Origin: Synanceia verrucosa | Lineage: Eukaryota; Chordata; Actinopteri; Perciformes; Synanceiidae | DNA length: 64,000 bases | Reading direction: 5' to 3' | NCBI GenBank assembly: GCA_029721515.1 | Contig: CM056552.1 | Coordinates: 29,597,892-29,661,891, forward strand | In this document: one piece after another, positions 1 through 12,800 of the stretch | Numbering within the stretch: the stretch's first letter is position 1 | Layout: every line of letters starts with the position of its first letter | Position numbers and translations under genes: made by a program | The notes under the pieces: generated by a model | Databases searched by the model: none | What the model saw: the letters and a program-made list of their open reading frames with translations, nothing else | Told to the model about the DNA's origin: nothing

Positions 1-328
1 GCATTCAAATGCAACTTGAGCTGCTCATAAGCTATAATATGGTGCTGTTGGAAAGTGACTCCGTCACTTTTTGTCATGTTGGTGTCTAGAAAGTGTAGCT
101 TAGCATTATCTAAACAGGTTACATTTAAGTTCATTCACAGGGAATCACAGGATCCTCTTGTACCAATTTGCATATAAAACGGTGGGATCCCATTTTAGGA
201 GCTCTTCTAATACTGAAAAGATGCTAAATATGGAATTGAGAGTATATCTATTGCCTGTCAATGGCTCTAAACATAGCAATGGTGAGCCAGCATTATCAGC
301 TGTAACTATGCAGAGCGGTGGCTGTGAA

Positions 329-1431
329 CTAGCCATTGGGGCAAGCTAACAGGCCCTGAAGCAGCACAGCAAGCCAGTGGGGCAAGCTCACGAGCCCTGA
401 AGCAGCACAGTTAGCCATTGGGGCAAGCTCACAAGCCCTGAAGCAGCACAGCAAGCCAGTGGGGCAAGCTCACAAGCCCTGAAGCAGCACAGCTAACCAG
501 TGGGGCAAGCTCACAAGCCCTGAAGCAGCACAGCTAGCCAGTGGGGCAAGCTCACAAGCCCTGAAGCAGCAATACTAGCCAGTGGGGCAAGCTCACAAGC
601 CCTGAAGCAGCAATACTAGCCAGTGGGGGAAGCTCACAAGCCCTGAAGCAGCACAGCAAGCCAGTGGGGCAAGCTCACAAGCCCTGAAGCAGCACAGCAA
701 GCCAGTGGGGCAAGCTCACAAGCCCTGAAGCAGCACAGCAAGCTAGTGGAGGAAGCTCACAGGCCCTGAAGCAGCAATGCTAGCCAGTGGGGGAAGCTCA
801 CAGGCCCTGAAGCAGCACAGCAAGCCAGTGGGGGAAGCTCACAGGCCCTGAAGCAGCACAGCAAGCCAGTGGGGGAAGCTCACAGGCCCTGAAGCAGCAC
901 AGCAAGCCAGTGGAGGAAGCTCACAGGCCCTGAAGCAGCACAGCAAGCCAGTGGGGGAAGCTCACAGGCCCTGAAGCAGCACAGCTAGCCAGTGGGGGAA
1001 GCTCACAGGCCCTGAAGCAGCACAGCTAGCCAGTGGGGGAAGCTCACAGGCCCTGAAGCAGCACAGCTAGCCAGTGGGGGAAGCTCACAGGCCCTGAAGC
1101 AGCAATGCTAGCCAGTGGGGGAAGCTCACAGGCCCTGAAGCAGCACAGCTAGCCAGTGGGGGAAGCTCACAGGCCCTGAAGCAGCACAGCTAGCCAGTGG
1201 GGGAAGCTCACAGGCCCTGAAGCAGCACAGCTAGCCAGTGGGGGAAGCTCACAGGCCCTGAAGCAGCAATGCTAGCCAGTGGGGGAAGCTCACAGGCCCT
1301 GAAGCAGCACAGCTAGCCAGTGGGGGAAGCTCACAGGCCCTGAAGCAGCACAGCTAGCCAGTGGGGGAAGCTCACAGGCCCTGAAGCAGCACAGCTAGCC
1401 AGTGGGGGAAGCTCACAGGCCCTGAAGCAGT
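329..1431. repeat. Minisatellite, 41-bp unit, about 27 copies
   Basis: Each unit reads roughly AGCCAGTGGGGGAAGCTCAC followed by AGGCCCTGAAGCAGCACAGCT. The left third carries a CAAGCTCACAAGCC variant and the right part a GAAGCTCACAGGCC variant, so the array has grown by blocks of neighbouring units. Occasional units end GCAATGCT or GCAATACT instead of GCACAGCT. No coding frame is convincing. Confidence 0.95.
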
Positions 1432-3814
1432 AAAGCTATCCCTGATATCAACAAAGCAAAAAGAAGCTGTGATTTCAGCACACACAGAGGGAGAGCGACT
1501 TCATTCTGTGCTCAGGTAGACATCACTGCTCTGTCTGCTGTATTAATATGTGTATCAAATTTAGCACCTTTAAATCATCTCTTTGACATTTTTGAAAATA
1601 CCAGATGGGATAGGACAGCAGTGAAAGAAATACTATCACCAGTGAGAGAGCAGAGTGGGTTGTTTTCACATGAAATGAACCTCTGTCTCACTGGTGAGGA
1701 TTGACTGATAGTGATCGGTGAAAATGGCTCTTAGCACAGGAAGAGTCCTTATATGGTGGCTGATGTGTGAAGCAGGAAGTGAGTGTAAGAGGCCACATCC
1801 AGCTGAGTAGAGACAGGATGACCTGATTAACAGGAAATGACAGGAGTGACAGGAACAAGCTGCGAGCAAACAGCCTGTATATACCTGCTTTTCCTCCTGC
1901 TCCTAGAGAGGAAATGTGTCATGTGGACTATTATTTAGCTATTCATTTAGATCGATGGAAATGTGTTCACATAACTGAACGGTATTTTATAAAATAGAAT
2001 TTGTGCTGGCCCTTGAGACCCTTAAAATAATGAATGGATTAACTGAATTAATTAATTGAATTGAATGCCATGTTGGTCATTCAAATGGGAACTACGACTA
2101 AATGAATAGCAGCCACCTGTTTAGATTACATTAATGATGGGATTAGTTTTTAGTCATAGCACATGAAATATTAAGAACCTGACATAACATTGAGACAAAC
2201 ACACAATGTATGTAAAATAGATGGTTTTGCTGCAGAAACCTGTGGAACAAACTGGCTGATGGCACCACCATATGGATGGTTATGGGTTACCAGCTTCTGT
2301 TATATTGTATGTAACGTATTATATCACATTAATGGTACATCACAATATAGTAATTGTCCTGGTAATATCAGTAAGAAATGTGTTTAAATATCCATACCAT
2401 ATTTCATCATATTTGATTGTTGTCCTCTTTTATTTGAAACATCCATAAAAAAATGTAAGTTCCTCACATGAGACAACTATTGGGTTTAAAAACCAAAGCC
2501 TCATGACTTCCAAATTGAAGCTTTAAGACACTATGTAATTTTTTTCTCCCATCCAGTGGTTAAATTTGACTTTGTATGCATTGCAACATGGTTGGAACTA
2601 TGGTAAGAATGGAATGGGTCAACTCCCAGGCGGCCACCATCACCACGGATCCACGGCCCGGAGCTCCAGTCATTTTTCCCCGGACCTCCACAGCCCTCCT
2701 CCGGTCCAGAGGACTTCCCAGCGTGCCCCAGGCGGCCACTCACTGCGGATCCCCGGCCCGCAGCTCCGGTCATTTTATGGCCCTTTTACGCTTTTTTGGA
2801 GATTAGGATTCGACGCGGCATAAATATGGTCTTGACCATACCATATGACCAAAAGTGCAGTGCAAGTTTTAGTTTAGTGCCGAGTAAGTAAAACCATCGT
2901 CTCCACCTTGCTTCTCTGTGAAACGTGAATCTCAAAACACAGAAATGTGTTTTGTCCTCTGGCTACTAGCACGTAGTGCTTTATGTCCCTCTCGGCAGTT
3001 CGTAGTTTCTGATAGACCGGAAAGACGTGGAAGCCTCCGTATGAGCGACCCGCTCTATGTAAAGACAGATAACTGATTCTTCACCCAGGAGGATAAGTCA
3101 GATTGTTGGCATATGTTATTTTACATTATTTACATTATTTTTTGATTTGAGGTAATAGAATACTTAAAAAAAATACAGTGTCCCTTTAATGTTGTTAAAG
3201 GTTTTAAAATGAGTAGAAGCCTGTCTCTGTAATACAGGCAAGAAAATCACATCATTTTTATTTAAAGGTATGGCAAAAGAAAAAAACATGACTTTTCTTG
3301 TTGGATTTGCTCATCTTTCTGTTCAAAAAGTTGACGAGATGCTGTCATAATAAAGTGATCATCATTACAGGGAACCTTTACTGAACTCTGGCTAACCTTA
3401 ACCTGTGTGTATTTCCCTTTTCACCTTTTTCAGTTACTTAGAGACACCTTGAGGTTGCTGCTGGCACCTGATTTGTTTCCACGGTCTTCCACAGCAGAGT
3501 TGGCTGCTGCTCTCTTGAATGCACACACTTTAGAGTTATTGATGGCTCAAAGACTTACAGTCATTTCCTCTACTTTACTACTAAACCTGTCTCCTGATGA
3601 GATGCAACGTTGAACCTAAACCTGTGGTGCAGCTTGTGAGGGAGGGAGTAGCTGCAGCCCGTTCATAGGACAGACCTGCCATCAGTCTGTCTGAAAGCAC
3701 CTTTACCCCAGGGCCTTTTACATTATGCTCAGCAGGCAGATCCATCATTTTGACACTCACTAGATAGCATTTTTTTTTTTTTTAGTGACTGATCATCTGT
3801 GTCCTATTCCTCAG
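1432..3814. other. Non-coding sequence, probably ATXN7L2 intron
   Basis: AT-rich sequence without a recognisable exon. The exon encoding the first half of the SCA7 domain was looked for here and not found. The only structured part is the GC-rich block at 2627-2775. The short open frames show no conserved motif. Confidence 0.5.
2627..2775. repeat. Imperfect tandem duplication, GC-rich
   Basis: The sequence CCCAGGCGGCCAC...CGGATCC...CGGCCCG...AGCTCC...GTCATTTT occurs twice, starting near 2627 and near 2728, about 100 bases apart. A near-perfect short palindrome (TATGGTC/GACCATA) follows at 2826. Origin not recognised. Confidence 0.6.
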
Positions 3815-6800
3815 ATCCACTCTATCCACCAGCGAAGGAAAGTGGTGGGCCGCAGCAGGAACTTCGACCAGTTGGTGGCAGAACTGAAAACCAAGGTTCG
3901 TGAGAAAGGGGGTCAGTCCCTGGAGGGAGGCTTCTCTGCTGGACGGTCCCCCAGCCCAGAGGCCCCCAGGGAGCAGGCTGGGGCCCCACACTGCAGGAGG
4001 CCGCTGGCGAGTCTCCCTGCATTCAGGTTAGTGGACTAACATGCCATAAGAAAGTGGAATGTGTTCAACCCACACTTCGCCTCGGATCGGCATTTGGGCT
4101 CTTTCACAGTGCCAGCTGACGCAGCTCTGACCTCCAGCTGTGAGAGCAGCTGCCTGTTTTTTTTTGTTGTTTTTTTTTCTCTCCCTCCCATACGTCATCA
4201 TGTTGACAGTGTCATCATTACAGATTTAAGAGCACGGAACACTGCGAGGTAAACAGTGGACAGCACAGACACGAGCGAGTCACATGTTAACGTTGTTGTT
4301 TTGTGCAATGCATTTTGTCCCTTTTGCAAAGTGTACAAACCCAGTGTAGTACTAATGGCGCTTTTCCACTACACAGTAATGGTACGGCACGGCACAGTTT
4401 TGTTGCTTTTCCATTACAACTGAGTACCTCCTTGGCGTGGGCAGGGTCATCGTACGGCAGAGCGAAACTGCTGTAACTTCATTTGCATGCGACACAGACA
4501 ACCGGGAAGAAGAAGAAGAACAACAACACAAACAATGGAGGGCAAGGAAGCGATCATGTATTTGTTGCTCAATCTGTGACTTTCTGTCACGCACAAAGCG
4601 AAAGAAAAGAGACAGAGAAGACTCCAGGAAGTGTAAAAATAGGGAAGCAGTTGCCGGTTTTAAAAATGGCGGAGTTGGGTTGTTTGGCTTTTACAGTCCA
4701 ATCGGACGTCCTGCATCCAATGACGACACTCGTTGGCCAATCAGTGGAAGGCAGTCGGCTGACGTTGTGTTTTAGTATCACTTCGGCTCGCTTGGAACCA
4801 GGGCTGAGGAGGTACGAAAAATGTATCTAGTACCAGACACTAGTGGAAAAGCGCCACAACTGTGTAGAGCTGTGCCGTACCGTACCACGCCTGTGGAAAA
4901 GCGCCATAATACTAATACTACTACTAATGCATACTGCTATGATCAAAAAAAAAAAAAAAAGGTGTGTCAGATCGCCGTACAAGCTGTATATAAACATGGT
5001 CGCGTAGTTCACATCGGGATTTCCCCAGAATGACAAAGGACTAAATCACATATGTTCTCCTATTAAAGATGATGTCGCTACATATTTGATTTGTTTGATT
5101 GAATAAAATCTCTGTCCTTCAGAGATCGTTCTCTGGAGATCAACAGATAGACTGATCTTATGAGTGAGCAGCTGTGCAGCTCTGGAGCTTCACAGTGACA
5201 GCCTGACAGGCTGCTCAGTGACTAAAGCACAACATGACAGACAGATACATCAGCGTCATCGGGTGCATAGCAAGTCGACGTGGGTCGACACAGCTCGACT
5301 TTCACACTGTAGCCGATCTGAGCCGATAAACTCCCGGGTCGATTGCCGTCAAAAAGCCGCGTCAACGCGGGTTTTTCGTGCACTGTGAAAGGGGCTTAAT
5401 ACAACAAACCTGTAAGAAATCCTGCAAATAATACACCCCAAATTAAACTTGTTTTATAGAGGTGTTTCTATTGTAATCCACCCATATAGTCTTATCATCC
5501 TGTATATTGAATGGCGTAAATAACAGAAACACCTCTCAGTAAAAAGCAGTGCATCTTCACAAAGGTCCTAATGTTAAATCACCGCCTCTCCAACACCGTT
5601 TGAATGAAATGGTAACAGTGCCTGTTCAAAACGCTCCTTAGTGCTTGCTCTGTAGTGATGCTGTTGCATCTCTCTGGAGAACCACTCCTAACAGACAGCC
5701 AAGCACAGAACAGTGAACTTCACTGGCTCCTCAGCAGCACAGCTATGTGACACCGCTGCTTCATCACAGTCACAAACACTAGAGAAATCCAGCTGGCTGA
5801 CATTAAGTTAGCTGGCAGCGATATTAGTGTTAAAGTGGGGATGTACACTCTTACTCAGGGGGATAAACACACACCGACTTACTCGTGTTCAACGTGATGT
5901 TCAACCCATAATTTTGCTTAAATTATCCGCCATTGTGTTGGAGGTACCAACAAACATTTATTACTGGAATATTACCAAATATTAGCTTTCTTTAAAATTC
6001 CCAACCTATTAAAAAGAGCCTGGAGAGGAGCACTCAGGATGAAGACCAGTGCTAGAATAGAACCACTCACATGGGATTGTTTTCTTTATCCACGGTTTCT
6101 GACCATTATGTATGTGTATAAATACAGCACATTATATCTAAGTATAATTTTTTTGGTTTCCAGCCGGTCTACTGTGCCAGAAAGCAACACAGAGGAGGTG
6201 AAGCAGCGGCAGGATGAGGGAATTGTGCGAGCCCCTTCACCTCTGATACATGGACGCCTCTCCAGTGATGAAAGTGAGGCAGAAGGACCCGAGGAGCCCG
6301 TTGACTTCCCTTCCTCTGCCGCACATCCCAGACCAGTAGCGGTGAGCAGCTTTACTGTCACATTGGCCAGATGTTTTCAGTCATACTTCAGCTTGAGGAC
6401 TTTGAAGACTAGTTCAAAATAGAGATTTTTTGGATTGTTTCAATTCGAATTAAGCTTTTTCTTGGCATCAAAAAGTCAACAGATCAACTCCAGCATCCCA
6501 TTAAACCTGTCTCTGTCCAGTTCTCCTGCAGAAACATACATGACTGACCCACTTCAGGAATACTGCATCTTTTCCAAAACTATCTTAGCATATCCACCTC
6601 ACTGTAACTGATCTTCCAAAAAGACCACACATATCAGGGCTCCCACACATCCTGGAAAACCTAGAGTATGATTGACTAATATTCCAGTCCGTAACTTTTA
6701 ACCTGTTTGCATTAGCTTACAAGGAATGGGGAGGATAAATAATGTTCCAGGATATCTTAACTGTTTCCAGGACATGACCTTTTTTCCCTCATTTTCAGTG

Positions 6801-9800
6801 ACTGGAAAATTGGTCAATCATTTTCCAGGTTTTTCAGGACATGTGGGAACTCTGACATATGCATGTTATGTTACACTGAGCATACACTCCTGATCAAAAT
6901 TTTAAGACCAGTTGAAAAATTGCAAGAATTTTACATTTTGCACTTTTTGATATTAAGAAGGTTCTAAGTAGTGCTTCAAAATGCAAAAAGAAGAAATGGG
7001 AGTGAGACAAAGAAAAAATTGAGTAAGCAATTTATTGCAAACAACCATTAAACTGAAATAGACTGTTCATCAGCTGATCAGAAGTTTAAGACCACTGCCT
7101 TTAAAAGACTAAATCTCAAAAATGTGGACTGTGTCATTTTCTGTCAGGTATCCACACTGTCATGACCTCCTGATAGCAAAGGCTACAAAGTTTTCTCTCT
7201 TTGAACACAGTCGGATTGTTGAGCTGCATCAGCAAGGCCTCTCACAGCGTGCCATTGCTGCTGATGTTGGACGCAGTAAAACAGTAATTTTAAACTTCTT
7301 AAAAGATCCTGAGGGCCATGGAACAAAAAAGTGAAGTGGTAGACCCCCCAAAAAAAAATTCACCGGCCTTGAGCAGGAGGATCCATTTGGCTGTCTGTCA
7401 AGACATGGGGCGATCCTCGGCCCAAATTAAGCTTGTCACTGGTGCCAACTGCAGTCTCATAACCATTAGACGCCATCTGGGAGAGAAGGGCTTTAAGAAC
7501 AAAAAAAAAAGTCTTCAAAGGACGGTCCTGATGGCTTCCAACGTCACTGGTATGACAAGGAGATTCCACCAGAGATGTTTTCTACGCAGCACAGTAGAGG
7601 AAGCGCCATCATGATCTGGAGGGCTTTTCCTTCAGTGGAGCAAACACAGCTTCAGGTTTTGCAGAGGCGTCAAATGGCAGCTGGCTATGTGGAGATGTTG
7701 CAGGGGTCATTCCTCATGACTGAAGGACATCGTCTGTGTGCTAATGACTGGGTTTTTCAACAGGACAACACTGCAGTTCACAATGCCTGCCTGACAAAGG
7801 ACATCCAGAGAAATAACATCACTCTTTTGAACCATCCTGCGTGTTCCCCTGATCTAAATCCAATGAGAACATTTGGGGTTGGATGGCAATGGAAGTTTAC
7901 AAAAATGGACACCAGTTCCAGACAGCGGATGCCCTCCGTGAAGCCATCTTCACCAGTTGGAGCAACATTCCCACTAGCCTCCTGGAAACAGGAGCATCAA
8001 GCATGCTGAAACCAGTTTTTGAGGTGATTAACAAGAATGGCACAGCTACTCATTTGTTAGCCTGGTCTTACCCATAGACTGAAAAATGGATGGACATAGC
8101 ACCCGTGACATCACCCATTAGTTTGGGGGAGTCCATTTTGTGCTCCTACCATCTTGGATTTTAGTGGGTGTGTACTTTCCATATTTGGAGGAGAGGCAGT
8201 AACTTTACGGGACAGCCGGCCGAGATCCCGCCCACTGAACTCAAGTTAACCGCGCTGAACTGAGCTAGCTGAAGGCTAATCAGCTAGGCTAGGCTAACAA
8301 GCAGCTACCAGCAGCAAAAACAGCTCATAATGCTGCTGTGTTTTAAAAATCACCTTTTCAGATTGAGAGGTTTTATGTGGAGCTGCAGGGTTTGGTGGAA
8401 AATTCATTTGTACTATTTAACTGTGAAACGATCGTTTATAATATATTATTTACCGTGTTTCAACACTGCCTCCATCCACTAACGTTATCCAGCACAGCAG
8501 CACACAAACAACAGCAGGCGCTTCCTGACGGAGCATCTCTGTCCATGCAAAGTCTGACTTTTTGAACAGAACAATGATACGAAATAAGGTTGTATTCCTG
8601 CATGAAACAGACTCAACATGCTCTGGTCATCTGTCTGTATCGACAGGGACCATGAGTCGGCAATAAAGTCATTATAAGCCAGCGGCAAAATATGCTGACA
8701 CATACCAATAAGTGGCAACATCCAAGTAAACTCTATTTTATAAAATCTATGAGTAAAATAGTACTAGATATTTACACACCGAAAAAAATGCAACACTGTC
8801 TTTGATGGTCGGTTAGTACAGTCAACAGCACAACACTCCATCCATCCATCTATCTATCTTCCTTCCTTCTACTACTTATCCACACATAGGGTCGTGGGGG
8901 CCCTGGAGTCTATCCCAACAGTGTTAGCGTGAAAGACAGGGTACACCCTGGACAAGTCTCCAGTTCATCATAGGACACATAGAGACAGACAACCACTCAT
9001 ACTCACATTCACACCTACGGTCAATTTAAATTAGCCAATTAACCTAATCCCCATGCATGTTTTTGGATGGTGGGAGGAAGCCAGAGTACCAGAGAGAACC
9101 CACACAGACATGAGGAGAACATGCAAACTCCACACAGAAAGGCCCCGGGCCAAGAATCGGGTACCTTCTTGCTGTGAGATGACAGTGCTAACCACTACAC
9201 CACCGTGCCGCCCTCAACATTCCATATTGCCAGAAAAAAACTACACGGAAATAGGTAAACACACACACTGCAGTGCCTAACTGCTTGATGGAGCCGCGGA
9301 CCTCTGGGTGTAGCCTGACGTAGCTTAGCCGATGCTTTAGCAAAGAATGCCAGACCCTCGTACTATCGTACAGAGGGTCTGGCATTCCTCCATTGATAAC
9401 CGATTTCAGATGGGAGGCGTGAACTCTGTTGAAGTTTGAAACTATTGGATCTGATTTTACCCAGTCGCTAACGTTTGGTTGTGACGTATGTAATGCACCG
9501 CTAATTGAGGTCAGCCAACTCCTTTGCGGAGGAGTAAATAAGACTTTTCCCGAAACCCATGGGGAGTGAAGCCACAACATCTTTGCCAGCAATAAAACTG
9601 GTTAAACATTCCTCTTGCTCCATCTTCAATTGCTGAGTATTTTTGGGGAGCCTAGCCAAAATGGATTGAATGGCTTCCTTCACTTCCGTCTCCGCCGCCA
9701 TTGCCAAACTACAACCAGCTAGACTGCAAACGCTGCACATTGGATGTCATCGTTAACACCCACCTCCCCCCGTCCCTCACCATTCGCTGTTTGGCCCGGT

Positions 9801-12800
9801 TGGAATTCATCCTGAGAAATCAAGTCCAAGGGAATTTAACCAAAGTCCTTCTAGGCAAGTCATGCTACTCGGCAGCCATCTTGGCAATGCTTCCAAGGAG
9901 ACCAAGGAGACCAGACCCCTATCTAAATGAATGGGGACATGCTCAAATCTACACTTGTGATACCAGGACAGAAAAAATATACATGATCGCAAGTGAAATT
10001 AGATATAAAACGAAACCAAAACAAACATGCACTTTGCCATAGAATGACGTTTAAAGCACGATTTTTCCACAGGGAGCACTCCACTGCGCATGCGCGTGGA
10101 TTTACGACATCAGGTCCACTGTACGGCTCAAACCATGCTGACCTGAAGCCAGTCTGCTCATTTATCACACTAACGAGCCAAAGCCGAGCCAGACTGGGCT
10201 TGCCGGGGCTAAGTGCTTTCTCACTGCAGGGCCAGGTGCGTATTGGTGCTGATGGCATGCAATTTCTGGCCCGACCTAAACCATGGTCTTAGTGGGGCTA
10301 AAGCAGGGCTAGCAGCGGTGTTGCTGGTGTTAGCTGCGTAGCCTACTACTATCGATGCAAACAAATATCAGTTATCAAGCTCTCTTCTATACAGCTGTGT
10401 GACGATGTGGAATAGCTGGCATTATGAACAGATTGTTTTATGGTTAACGTGCCTCAATTCTTTTGTGTTTCCATGCCTTGGCTTGAGGTAGCACCCTAAT
10501 GGTTCCTAGCCCGGCCTGGCTCGACAGTGTGAAACTGACTTATTATCTGCTCTGCTCTACCTGACCATGGATGTATTGACCCGACTGACAGACATGACAG
10601 TTTAATGTCTAGTACATGATTTCTTCTCACCCACTCAATAAATTAGATAACGATATGAAAGCAGTTAATATTTTTGGCATATTAGGGTTGACATTTAAAT
10701 GGATGGATGCTTATAAAGTTGAGCTTCAACACGAGCGTTTGACAGTCATTTACATGGTAAATACTTATCGCACACTACGTGACAATTTGCATTTGCACAA
10801 TGTTTTGGTGACAAAAATAAAATAGCAATCATTTTGATAGGATACATTAAATAAACAAAAATGCCACATTTGTGTCTTTCATGGCTGCAATCTGGTTGTG
10901 GCCGATCTTTCATCTGGCTCTGCTTGCCACCAGGTAGGTTGAGCTGTTGTAAAAAGCTACCTGTGCTCATGCGCAGGTGGGTTATAACTTTGCCGGTTTG
11001 GCTGTAACAAGGCAGTGATTGGCTGTTCATGAAAGGAGGAGGGACAGGCGCCAACTTTGCCGTTTACAAATCTCTCATTCAAAATGATCTGAGTGGTCTG
11101 TCTCTACAATATAGAATGCCTCTGATGAAACCCAGATGTAGCAGGGGGCTATGGCCAGGCCAATTTTTTTTTTTTTTTTTTTTTTTTTTGGTCTTAAACT
11201 TCTGATCAGCTGAGGAACAGCGTTTTTCAGTTTAAAGGTTGTTTGCAATAAATTGCTTACTCAATTTTTTTTTTCTCACTCCCATTTCTTCTTTTTGCGT
11301 TTTGAAGCACTACTTAGAACCTTCCTAATATCCAACAGTGCAAAATGTAAATTCTTGCAATTCTTCAACTGGCCTTAAAATTTTGATCAGAGTGTATAGT
11401 CTCATATAGGTGATGTAGATATTGTTCTAGATATTAGATTTCTCTTGGTCCAGCACACCCACACTGCTCACACACTAACCTGCTGTGTGTCTTTTACAGA
11501 TGTTCACTGCACTTCGTTTTTATTTTCACATGATCAGTCAGAGGACAAAAGTGTCGTTTTATGTATTGGTCACATTTTCACCACATGTTTAATGTAGCCA
11601 AGTGATATTTCTCTTTAAAAATGCCTGAAAAATAAAGTGTAGGCAGTTGAAAGACGTAGTCTATGATTGTACACAAGCTTGATTTAAGAGATGCTGGATT
11701 ATTTACACTATATAATATTGAATTTGAAAATTATCAGTTATAGTCAACTGTGGCATATTGCAACAACCCCCAAAGTTGGAGGCTCATTGTTATCTAAGTT
11801 TGCATAAGTGTTTGAGTTTTGTGTTTTATCTAGAAGTTCATCAGAACATAGAAGTGTGTTGAAATGTGCTTGGACAGAATAAGGCAACAAGCCCTCTCTC
11901 TCTAGGTGTGTTCGTTTGGCAGCCATGTGCTGGGTCACGGCATCTTCACGTTCGACAGGAGGCTCCATCACCTGAGGTCGGCTCTGAGTAGCATGCTGGA
12001 GCAGCACATCAGCGCCCATCTCTGGAAGTAAGAAGCTCCAGCTCACTTTCCTGCCGTTGCTCTGCTTTATGGTGCTTACAATTTATCAAAGGAGAAATTA
12101 TACACTGATATAGATATCCATTTGTGTAGTGAACTCCTTTATACTGTTTGCTCTCCTTATTTAAAGGTGTGTCTCTATGTGGCTGGAAATAATTCCAACT
12201 TTACTACTGATAAGGCAGAGTTTGTGCTGTTGTGTGAGGTATAAATATATTTTTCAGCACATCAATTTATCAAGTGAATAAGTGGGCTGAAATTAATGCT
12301 ACAGGGTTATCAATGAGCAGTCAGATGGACAACATGCCGAGACTACAAATGCTCAGCCCACTAATGCAAATGGATTGCTCCTTTGAATGCCATGCACTGA
12401 TCACTGCTTCAGTTTGTTCGACATGGCAAATGATAATTGGTGGTCGTACCATTGACTACACCAGCCTCTTTCACCACAATCCAGGAGGGCTAGTTCCATC
12501 AGATCCTGCGCTGTGGTGACACTAGCAGATAAAGTTAACCCTCTGCTTAGTCACTGGTACATGAAGCAGCTGGTGTTTTTGCTGCAGTAGTGAAGCTGGC
12601 AGTGAGATGGAGACTGGCTGTGTTGACATGCACATGAGGAAAAAGCTCATTGGACGACTAGAGCGGTTGCTTCTCCTTTACATGTTCCTACCAACCAGTC
12701 AAATTACAGTACACATAAGATCTCTGGAGTTCTGTCCTCAGTTTGAATTTGACAGGAGCCAACCTGCCATCATCTGATCGAAACACTCATCCACACACTG

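Larger units (their letters stand above)
6885..11394 (+). mobile_element. Tc1/mariner-type element with about 210-bp inverted repeats and nested cargo
   Basis: The left end CACTCCTGATCAAAATTTTA and the right end (reverse complement) CACTCTGATCAAAATTTTAA are inverted repeats that continue for about 210 bases (6885-7105 and 11187-11394), and both outer borders abut TA, the Tc1 target. A broken transposase follows the left repeat (7122-8077). The remaining 3.1 kb before the right repeat is unrelated: a SINE, a helicase-carrying repeat and unassigned sequence. The element lies in the ATXN7L2 intron between exons 6164-6341 and 11906-12027. Confidence 0.88.

Noticed and set aside
3407..3613. Additional ATXN7L2 exon (LLRDTLRLLLAPDLFP frame after a TTTTTCAG)
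   Set aside because: An acceptor-like site precedes it, but there is no similarity to ataxin-7 proteins and no suitable donor in phase.
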